From NCBI RefSeq assembly GCF_000026365.1, contig NC_012993.1, positions 620,001 through 684,000 on the forward strand: DNA of 64,000 nt, written 5' to 3'. The stretch's first letter is position 1. Every line of letters begins with the position of its first letter. The notes beneath the pieces are model-generated. The model was given only the letters and a program-made list of their open reading frames with translations, was not told where the DNA came from and ran no database searches. The position numbers and the translations under genes are program-made. Positions 9,996-18,000 of the stretch are shown here, in pieces. The stretch is from Zygosaccharomyces rouxii (taxonomy: Eukaryota; Ascomycota; Saccharomycetes; Saccharomycetales; Saccharomycetaceae).

Positions 9996-10214
9996 TATGA
10001 GGTTTCTAAGCTAAACGTAAAACTAAGTTAATTCTCTATCAGCACTAGTCAAAGTTCCTTTTCAAGAACTCTTACTGTGCCTCGAAGTTGTGAAGCGGAA
10101 TGGACAAGATTACCGCCCAAGATGCAACCGCCCTCATCCTTTTTATACAGCTATCAGCTCAAAAAATTTCCGCCTCCCCTTTTTTACCCTTTTTTAACAC
10201 CCCTAAGGTTAGTG

Positions 10215-10221
10215 CGGGTAA
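10215..10221 (-). promoter_or_regulatory. Reb1-type site upstream of PRC1
   Basis: CGGGTAA, the reverse complement of the Reb1 core TTACCCG, lies 220 bases upstream of the PRC1 ATG. Reb1 is a general regulatory factor that keeps promoters nucleosome-free. A 7-base match can be chance, but a second copy lies in the same gap. Confidence 0.5.
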
Positions 10222-10481
10222 TGGCAGGGTAGCACTGCGTTAAACTAGACAAGGTAACAAAACGCTTGGGCGGTAATGTAGTTCCAACAGTTTAACTCTG
10301 CCTTCAAAGAAAATGAAAATCTAGCGGTAGCTAAAGAAAAGGTAACTTAAATGCCATAACTGACGATTCTGGGCGCTCAATAAAACCTGTTGTGCTACAG
10401 CGGGAGATTATTCACGGGTTCGAATTTCATCCGCGGACTCACGTACAAGATGACTACAGAGAAACTGCAGAATTAATAAGT

Positions 10482-10487
10482 CACGTG
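10482..10487. promoter_or_regulatory. CACGTG E-box in the PRC1-LCB1 gap
   Basis: TCACGTGA, a palindromic Cbf1/Pho4-type core, sits near the middle of the divergent region. Which of the two genes it serves cannot be told. Confidence 0.4.
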
Positions 10488-10636
10488 AACGGAGCACACA
10501 GTCAAATATCAGTACTGTATGTAAGAGCATCCTAATGACCAGCATAGGGGGATAACCGGCCTCAATTAAATGGGTACTTCAGGTGGTTCCCGCTGTTTCT
10601 CCCCTATTCGCATATATGTCACGACCGACGACACCA

Positions 10637-10643
10637 TTACCCG
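10637..10643 (+). promoter_or_regulatory. Reb1-type site upstream of LCB1
   Basis: TTACCCG followed by G, the extended Reb1 consensus, 406 bases before the LCB1 ATG. Together with the site at 10215 it suggests that each gene of the divergent pair has its own nucleosome-free region. Confidence 0.5.
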
Positions 10644-10957
10644 GTGTTCTCTTGTCGGAAAGGGAAGAGGAAGAATGGAAAGAAAACTTAACAGAAAAGA
10701 AAAAAAACAACAGAGCGGTTGGAAGTTGAACGCGTCCCTCGAGTACTGGTTTCTCTGCAAACTTGTCAGTCATTGATCAAGAACCATTTGCTGGTACTAA
10801 GGCTATTCTATCTACGTCAACTACCATCACCTAATCAATTCTACGGCTAAGGATTATTTATTTTGAATTCCTTTAATTCCTTCATTAGCATTTGCATTTT
10901 TAAATCAAGAATTGAAAAATAAAAACAATTTACGTAAAGGAAAGGAAAAAAAAAAAG

Positions 10958-10965
10958 TATAAAAG
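10958..10965 (+). promoter_or_regulatory. LCB1 TATA box
   Basis: TATAAAAG, 78 bases upstream of the LCB1 ATG, directly after a poly-A tract. Confidence 0.5.
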
Positions 10966-11042
10966 ACCAAATACTGAATTAAGGACGTCACATCTCTACT
11001 AGTTGTGTCTGATTTGTATCTGCCCTTTTTCTGTTGCTAACC

Positions 11043-12704
11043 ATGCCGCATATTCCTGAGGTTCTACCTAAATCCATACCGATTCCAAGCTTTATCGTTA
11101 CCACTTTTTCATATGTTTGGTTCTACCTCTACCCGGTGCTATCACGAATTCCCGGTGGTGATTTCCTTATACACTACGTGAGAAAGTCTCACCAAGATGA
11201 TCCATATCGTACATTTGTTGAAATCGTATTAATTCTGTATGGAATTTACTACTATTTGTCAAAACCACAACAAAAGAAAGGTTTACAATCAAATAAACCA
11301 AATTTAAGTCCACAAGAAGTGGATGACTTAATTGAAGAATGGCAACCTGAACCTATTGTTGATCCAACTGTAATGGATTTACAGAGATGGAGATTAGATG
11401 CCATACCAGTGATAGATGGTACAGGTGTTAACAACCGTATTAACATTTTCCAAAATGGTAAAAAGCATGAAAACGTCTTAAACCTTTCATCCAACAACTT
11501 TTTACATTTATCACAAACCCCACGAGTGCAGGACGTTGCTAGAAGTGTTATCAAGAATTACGGTGTTGGTGCTTGTGGACCTGCCGGGTTCTATGGTAAT
11601 CAGGACGTGCATTACAACCTGGAATACAGATTATCGGATTTCTTCGGTACGGAATCTGCCGTTCTCTACGGTCAAGATTTCTGTACTTCAGCATCAGTGA
11701 TCCCTGCATTCACTAAAAGAGGTGACTTATTGGTAGCAGATGAGAAAGTTTCATTAGCTGTACAAAATGCATTGCAATTGAGTCGGTCTACAGTTTACTA
11801 TTACGAACACAACAATATGGAATCTTTGGAGGCAATTTTATCCGAGTTAGTCGAATCTGAAAAGAAGGAAAACTTACCTGCGATTTCAAGAAAATTTATC
11901 GTCACTGAAGGTATTTTCCAAAATACAGGTGATATCCCACCATTGCCACAATTGTTCGAGCTAAAAAACAAATATAAATTTAGACTTTTCGTCGATGAAA
12001 CCTTATCACTTGGTGTGTTGGGTAAGTCCGGTAGAGGTTTAACGGAATATTTCGGTTTGCCTCGTAAGGAAAGTATCGACATTACAGTCGGTTCAATGGC
12101 TCATGCATTTGGATCGTCAGGTGCATTTGTCTTGGGTGATGCTGTCATGTCCCATCATCAACGTATTGGTTCCTATGCATACTGTTTCTCAGCGTCATTA
12201 CCACCATACACAGCTCGTAGTGTGGATGAAGTCTTACGGATTTTAGAGGAAGATAATTCTTCCGTTACTAAATTACAAAAATTCTCCAAACTATTACACA
12301 ATGAATTTTTGACCGATGCTAAATTACCCAAATACTTGGAAATTACTTCAAGTCCCTTATCCCCCATCTTACATTTACGGTTAACACCAGAATTTAGATA
12401 CAGAAAATTTGGTTATTCAGCAGAAGATCTATTTTGTGAAACAATGCACCAGCAAAAACTGGTCGCTACCACTCGTTACATCGAACCGTATGAACAGGAG
12501 GAAAGATTTTTACAAAAAATTGTCGACCGTCTACTGGTGGAAAGTGGTCTCCTAATTACCAGGAATATCATAGTCGTTAGACAAGAATCATTACCCTTTT
12601 TGCCAAGTTTAAAGATTTGTGTCAATTCAGGCTTACAAGAGAGCGATATCGTCGAATCTTGTAAATCGATTAAACAAGTTTTGGTCGAGACTTGTTCTGA
12701 GTAG
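11043..12704 (+). CDS. LCB1: Serine palmitoyltransferase subunit Lcb1
   Basis: A 553-residue protein (S. cerevisiae 558). It forms the endoplasmic-reticulum heterodimer with Lcb2 that condenses serine and palmitoyl-CoA, the committed step of sphingolipid synthesis. The start is the ATG at 11043 (MPHIPEVLPKSIPIP matches the yeast N-terminus); an extension to 11034 would need a TTG start. N-terminal membrane segments lie at about 16-35 and 56-70. The aminotransferase fold follows, with GVGACGPAGFYGNQD near 175; C178 corresponds to the cysteine whose human counterpart is changed in a sensory neuropathy. As expected for Lcb1, the segment where a catalytic subunit has its PLP lysine reads GSMAHAFGSSGAF, with no lysine. 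Confidence 0.97.
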   Translation: MPHIPEVLPKSIPIPSFIVTTFSYVWFYLYPVLSRIPGGDFLIHYVRKSHQDDPYRTFVEIVLILYGIYYYLSKPQQKKGLQSNKPNLSPQEVDDLIEEWQPEPIVDPTVMDLQRWRLDAIPVIDGTGVNNRINIFQNGKKHENVLNLSSNNFLHLSQTPRVQDVARSVIKNYGVGACGPAGFYGNQDVHYNLEYRLSDFFGTESAVLYGQDFCTSASVIPAFTKRGDLLVADEKVSLAVQNALQLSRSTVYYYEHNNMESLEAILSELVESEKKENLPAISRKFIVTEGIFQNTGDIPPLPQLFELKNKYKFRLFVDETLSLGVLGKSGRGLTEYFGLPRKESIDITVGSMAHAFGSSGAFVLGDAVMSHHQRIGSYAYCFSASLPPYTARSVDEVLRILEEDNSSVTKLQKFSKLLHNEFLTDAKLPKYLEITSSPLSPILHLRLTPEFRYRKFGYSAEDLFCETMHQQKLVATTRYIEPYEQEERFLQKIVDRLLVESGLLITRNIIVVRQESLPFLPSLKICVNSGLQESDIVESCKSIKQVLVETCSE

Positions 12705-13464
12705 TACCAGTAATAATAACAGTAATAATAATAACAATAACAAAAACAAGAATAAAAATAATAAGAACAAGAATAATAACGATAGGTGGTGTGTATAGAA
12801 CAATCAACGTCCCCGCAGAAATTCCCAGTATCGTACACCAGTTGATAAAAAGACATACAGGAGGGAACCAGCAAATGATGCATCCATGCGGAGGACAACT
12901 TGTCAAGAACAAGATAGATAACAAGTATAAATACAAGCAACTATATCCATCTTGACAATCAAGCAGTACTTTTCCATGAGCCGTACGTGTTTGTGATTGG
13001 CCTATGCCTGAGCGACTACCACAACATTTATAAATATATATTTTTTTTCTTTTTTGTTTTCATTTCCCAAACGATTGTCAGATACCATTGCAGATCCAAC
13101 GCGAACGCGTGTTGCCTTGAGTTCTGTTTACCTCGAAAGGGTTCATAATTCGAATCGGGCTCTTATTTCAACCCATTCATTCACTTGATCTTGTGCTTCT
13201 GGACTTATTTTGGGAATTCTAATTCCCAAGTTGTCCATGCGTAGTTTCATAAATATATCACCCAAATACCATCATGATTGTGTGGTATTTGGAAGTTTCT
13301 CCCGTAGCCAAGAAACATTTCAATTTTAAAGTATTCCTTTAACTATAGAAACCTGTTGTTCCGGAGATATCTAGAAGGGGCTTAGCTATAGATTAGTTAT
13401 CGTATAAATACAGGTTTTGTTTGAGGAACCGATCAGCTATTTTCTTTGATTACTTTTAGGAAAG
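12705..13464. other. Intergenic region with AAT-rich tract and inverted repeats
   Basis: 760 bases between LCB1 and the YMR295C-like gene. It begins with a low-complexity AAT/AAC tract (about 12709-12782). Then come a poly-T stretch near 13045, an MCB-type ACGCGT (13105-13110), and two perfect inverted repeats (13210-13229 and 13262-13292). The minus-strand frames here are shadows of the AAT tract. No tRNA or known RNA gene recognised. Confidence 0.6.
13105..13110. promoter_or_regulatory. MCB-type ACGCGT element
   Basis: The stretch ACGCGAACGCGT (13099-13110) contains one full MCB box plus an overlapping ACGCGAA resembling an SCB/MCB half. MBF and SBF bind such sites at G1/S. It lies about 355 bases upstream of the YMR295C-like gene. 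Confidence 0.35.
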
Positions 13465-14052
13465 ATGATGCACTTTAGAAAGAAATCGACTGCCTCTGGT
13501 GATAGCCAGGGCAGTGGTGGTAACCCACAACATGCTAAATTGTCCAAGGAAGACGAAGAGAAGTGGAAGATCAGAACCGCAAGTGTTTCTGATCCAATTT
13601 TAGAGGCTGTCCAAGAAGCACAACCTTTTGAACAGGCTGCTGACGCTTTCCAGGATCCTAACCGTAAATCTTACTTCAGTGGACTGGAAGGATCCTCGGA
13701 ACTCAGAGATATTTTTGGTCAACCTATCGGCACACCTGATATTTCGAATCCTACAAGAGCAAGGGACGAAAGACCGCTAGATACGATCCGTGGGTTTGAA
13801 TATGCAGTATCTGGTGATCCATCCTGGGCAAGCCAGCTGGAGACCTCACAGTATGGGTTTAGAGTTAGACCTGATTTCCCCTTGATGACAACAAATCCAT
13901 ACTCAATGGATAATGGTGCAGGAACTGGTTCGGCACCTGTTTACTCCGAGCAGGCTGTTTACACCGCTCCAGCCTCGAGCGGTGCTGGTGAAGGTACTGA
14001 GAAGAAGAAGAAGAAGAGAGGATTATTTGGCAGAAAGAAGAAGGATAACTGA
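13465..14052 (+). CDS. YMR295C/YGR273C-family protein of unknown function
   Basis: A 195-residue protein beginning MMHFRKKSTASG; the second ATG (13468) could also serve. It corresponds by length and position to S. cerevisiae YMR295C (about 197 residues) and its duplicate YGR273C, proteins of unknown function with reports of cell-periphery or bud localisation. No enzyme motif is visible. It is hydrophilic, with a central block GFEYAVSGDPSWASQLE near 112-128 and a strongly basic end (KKKKKRGLFGRKKKDN) that could bind acidic lipids or act as a nuclear signal. It lies between LCB1 (YMR296C) and EFG1, where the common ancestor of both duplicates is expected. The function should be left open. Confidence 0.8.
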   Translation: MMHFRKKSTASGDSQGSGGNPQHAKLSKEDEEKWKIRTASVSDPILEAVQEAQPFEQAADAFQDPNRKSYFSGLEGSSELRDIFGQPIGTPDISNPTRARDERPLDTIRGFEYAVSGDPSWASQLETSQYGFRVRPDFPLMTTNPYSMDNGAGTGSAPVYSEQAVYTAPASSGAGEGTEKKKKKRGLFGRKKKDN

Positions 14053-14438
14053 ATTTGAAGACGTAGAGCGTCTTGAATAGTATTCAATAAAGAGAAGAAA
14101 ATATAAAAAATATATATATATATGAGTGTGCAAGGTTAAATTTATTGTTATGTTTATTATTACATCAAGGATGATTTACGGTGATTTACGGTCACGTTTC
14201 CTTGATGAGAGAGTCGAAGAAGTGGTATACGTATTTCTAATCTGCTGGATCCAGTGATGATGATAGGTTGATTCCAGAAATGGGATCTCTTCATCTTCTT
14301 TTCCTGTGCCTTATTGTTGTTGACTATTTTCCAGCGATGAGATGAGATGAGATGAGATGAGGTGAAAAAAAAAAGAAAAACAAAAATACATGTTAAAAAC
14401 TTCATCATATTCATTACAGGAAGTATAAAGTAATCACC
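14053..14438. other. Intergenic region with EFG1 promoter
   Basis: 386 bases between two plus-strand genes. It begins with an alternating AT tract (about 14107-14123) in the 3' region of the upstream gene, continues with a T-rich stretch, and ends with the expanded PAC array at 14334-14362 that belongs to EFG1. One 10-of-11 match to the yeast ARS consensus near 14147 is not enough to call an origin. Confidence 0.6.
14334..14362 (+). promoter_or_regulatory. Expanded PAC array upstream of EFG1
   Basis: GCGATGAGATGAG, the PAC box, is extended by further GATGA units to about five copies, then runs into GTGAAAAA, an RRPE-like A-rich start. It ends 77 bases before the EFG1 ATG. PAC is bound by Dot6/Tod6 and coordinates ribosome-biogenesis genes; EFG1 is one. 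Confidence 0.75.
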
Positions 14439-15047
14439 ATGGCTCCTAAATCTTTGAGATCTAATGCGGAACCATTGGCCACTGCTGGTACCAACAAGAT
14501 CAAGAAGCGTATAAGAGATTTGGAGAGATTATTGGCTAGAAAAAGAGATACTTTGCCGGACACCATCTTAATCGAAAAGGAAAGATCGTTAGATGCATTA
14601 AGGCATGAATTGAACCAAGCTCACTTGAAACAAAAGATTAGGAAGAATGCTACGAAGTATCATATGGTTAGATTTTTTGAAAGGAAGAAGGCATTAAGAA
14701 GGTATAAACAGGCGCTAAAGAAAAATGATGCCGATGAAATTTTACAGAGTAAGATTGATTTATGCTATGTGGTTAATTTTCCCAAAGGTGAGAAATACGT
14801 GGCTATTTTCCCTAATAACGAAGGTGATTCAACCAAGACTGGTCAAAGGCGAGAGTCGTTTAGAGCCATTGTCGCCAAACAATTAGAAAATGGGACATTG
14901 CCCGTATCTTTGGAAGATATTCTACAGGGTAAAAGGTTGGGTAATAATGGTACTGGTGTTGCATTCGATGAAGATTCAGAAGATGAGAAAGAACCTCTGC
15001 CAAAGGCAGAAGAAGAGGAAGAAGAAGAGGACGAATTTTTCGAATAA
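14439..15047 (+). CDS. EFG1: rRNA processing protein Efg1
   Basis: A 202-residue basic nucleolar protein (S. cerevisiae 233) needed for early 18S rRNA maturation and tied to G1 progression. The conserved Efg1 domain fills residues about 15-160: [14 protein letters not shown], a long charged helix likely to form coiled coil, [21 protein letters not shown], and [19 protein letters not shown]. The C-terminus is acidic (runs of Glu at about 190-198). It converges on SLH1 with a 31-base gap. The S. cerevisiae gene YGR271C-A lies next to SLH1 (YGR271W) in the same way. Confidence 0.93.
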   Translation: MAPKSLRSNAEPLATAGTNKIKKRIRDLERLLARKRDTLPDTILIEKERSLDALRHELNQAHLKQKIRKNATKYHMVRFFERKKALRRYKQALKKNDADEILQSKIDLCYVVNFPKGEKYVAIFPNNEGDSTKTGQRRESFRAIVAKQLENGTLPVSLEDILQGKRLGNNGTGVAFDEDSEDEKEPLPKAEEEEEEEDEFFE

Positions 15048-15078
15048 TCTGTATAACGTATACATACGTACTAGTAAT

Positions 15079-18000
15079 TCAAGATAGTAGTTGATGCTCA
15101 CACTGGTAACTTAGATCTAGGGCATCATTAATTATCATGAAGTTCAACTTTTGCCCCTTTAAGTCTTCAGGCACCACTAGATCGCAAACTATGATAGTTT
15201 CCTTGTTTTGAATCTTGGGCTGACATCTTTTCAACATCAATAACTCTTGGCCTTTATAGGCAATAACAAACCATAACTCCTTTTGCATCTTAGGGAAGGC
15301 ATCACAGTAGACTTCAAAATTTTTGTTATTCTTGTTACTAAAATGCTTTGCAGTCATGATTAAAGAGTCCCTGGACTCATCTTCAAAATTAATAGAATCT
15401 AGGACGGGCAACCTCTGACAGACATTTAAGAATTCGCGTCTTTGTTCTTGATCCACTTGGAATTTCTCCATCACTGATGTCAACTTCTTATGACCCATCT
15501 TACCCAAATCTTCAAGTGTTAACCTTGGTTTAGCGTCAGAATCTTCTATAGCAAAACCTTGTTCACTAAACTCTATATCGGTGCGCCTCTTCAAGTTGCA
15601 GCCTGGTAAGATGCCTACAGAGTCATCTTCATACCAATAGCCTTGCTTGACGCATTGCATCACTTTGATGATCGTCATAACCACTGGATAATAACCTAAT
15701 TCAGCAGCAACATCGATGTAAGCTTGCAAAATACGCAAAGATTGATCCAATACAGAAACCGTATCTTGCACATAATCTGCAATGGGTAAATCTGCGCGGC
15801 TCATATACGCCTGTAATAATAAAAAGGCTTTCACGTGAGGATCCAACATAGTCATTTCTTGATCACCAGTAAATGTCTTCTCTGCAGGATACCTTGATTG
15901 AGCAGACATCTCTACATTCATGATCATTTCACCACCTCTCACAGGTAACTCGTTGAATTCTTCAGCCATCGATAACCACTTTAGAACATCCTTAAATGTA
16001 GCATTCAGATGGATTTGATTCAACAATTGACGAATTGTCTTGTGTGAAATATAATAGTATGAGGAAATGCTCAAGAATGGTGTAGGTTCAATGTCACCTC
16101 CAAAGATTTCCACACATTGAGATTCCGCCAAATTATCTAAAGTTCTATCGATCAATTCACTCAAATATTCATTAACACCTGCCTCAGTAGTATCCTCGGT
16201 GATTCCATAATAGGTTGGATTATGATGTGCTCTACGGAAAAAGAATGTCCAATTCAAGAAGTCTAATGCCTCTTGCTTGTTGGAAACAGATCCTGAAGAA
16301 ATTTCAGCACCCAAGTGGTCATCCAAAACCTTGTGCAAAGAAGATTCAACAGGGAACCCTACATTCAAGAAATGCTTGTAAAACAATTTCCTGTTTTCCC
16401 TCGTGTAAACAATGGATGTACCTGAAGTATCATAAGCAGGTCTACCAGCTCTACCCATCATTTGCAGAATATCAGTCAAATCCATATCTCTATAGCCTTC
16501 AATTTTAGAATCGAAAAACTGCGTACCCTTGATAATTACTAAATGTGCTGGTAAATTAACACCCCATGCCAAGGTGGAAGTGGCGATCAAAATTTGAATC
16601 TTGTTCTCCTGGAACAACTGATGTGAGATAGAACGATCCTTCTCCACTAAACCTGCATGATGCAATCCGATACCAAATTGTAGTGATAATCTCAAAGTAT
16701 CGTCAGTTACCTGAGAGAGGTAACCACGCAGCTCCTCTTCGTCGTGTACGTTCAAAAATCTTCTAGGATTATCTTCCAAACCACATAGGTGAATTAAATC
16801 TAGGGCTGTCAACCTTGTTTGTCTACGAGAGGCAACGAAAATCAATGCTGGCTTGTTAGGGGAATGTTGTTTAATCGCCATGAAAGCCGGTTTGTTCATC
16901 GTCTTCATCAAGGGACAGAATGCCAGATTGTTAGGGAATCCATCAATGTACATCTTCAAAGGAACAGGACGGACACTGGATGGGAAATTATAAAGGCCAT
17001 TATTTTTGACTCCTAACCATCCAGCCATATCATAGGCATTCGAAACAGCAGTTGACATACCGAGCAACCTGACCGGTTGGTGCATCTGTTCTGAAATGTA
17101 GTTCATACGACTGACAATCATCTCTAAAATAGGACCACGATCACTTGCCAATAGATGGATTTCATCCATGATAACAAGGGATACGTCTTGAACGAATCGA
17201 CGGGTCTGCCAGTTACGTGAAATACCATCAAACTTTTCAGGTGTGGTAATAACGATAGTGGAATCACGAACATCACGAGGATCTGGCAAAGAATCACCAG
17301 TCAACTCAACAACCCTGTCTCCAGTGACAGGGGTGATCTTTTTCCTCCAATCGTCAACTCTTTCGCGGACCAAAGCTTTCATGGGGGCAATGTATACAAT
17401 TTTCTTGCCTGGAAAATCCCTAAATGCATGCCACATTGCAAGCTCTGCTATCACAGTTTTACCTGAACCTGTCGGAGAACCCACGAATACGTTTTCGTTG
17501 GTGTTGTACAATGTATAGAAAAGCATGGTTTGCATGGGGTTGAAATATTTGAACGGATAAATCGATTCCACCAGTGGATTATTCAAGGCGGAAGTTGGCA
17601 AAGGTCTTAATCTTTGTAATCTTGTTTGTAACGTTTCGTTGTGAGGTCTGATTAAATGTTGGAATGATAGTGTGTGCACATATTCACAGCCAATCCAAGT
17701 ATCTGAGACCACTCTCACCACAACTTGTGGCGGCAAAGGATCCGAAAGGGGTATCATGAAATCCATCTCATGCTTGTTGGCTAATTGCTTTTTATTGAGG
17801 ATAAACTTTTCAAAATGCAATATCTCTGATTTATCAGATTCTTCCACTAGAACCCAGAAGAACTCGGCGTTGCCATGTACTTGGAAATCCCAAGCAAAAT
17901 CTGGAATTAACTCCACATGAATTCTCATGACATTTGTTGTTATTGGGAAAATCTCAGCATCGATGAGGATCTTGGGAAACCTATTCAAAAGTTTGAATAC

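Larger units (their letters stand above)
9996..11042. promoter_or_regulatory. Long PRC1-LCB1 divergent intergenic region
   Basis: A 1047-base gap, the longest uninterrupted intergenic region here. It contains a TATA box for PRC1 (10140-10147, minus), one CCCCT stress-type element (10176-10180), two Reb1-type sites (10215-10221 and 10637-10643), a CACGTG (10482-10487), and a TATA box for LCB1 (10958-10965, plus). A poly-A-rich tract (10915-10957) precedes the LCB1 TATA. Overlapping short frames of about 65 codons near 10566-10776 occur on both strands and look random. I see no RNA gene. Confidence 0.7.

Noticed and set aside
10410..10440. B-box-like GGGTTCGAATTTC in the PRC1-LCB1 gap
   Set aside because: No matching T stem, acceptor or A box can be built around it, so it is not a tRNA gene.
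10566..10776. Three overlapping frames of 64-68 codons in the PRC1-LCB1 gap
   Set aside because: Overlap on both strands, no resemblance, and they sit on promoter elements.
12476..12940. Minus-strand frames rich in Tyr, Ile and Val after LCB1
   Set aside because: They come from the AAT/AAC low-complexity tract and overlap the end of LCB1; composition is not protein-like.
14140..14158. Possible ARS consensus (TTATGTTTATT context)
   Set aside because: 10 of 11 bases match, which is common in AT-rich gaps, and no second element was seen.
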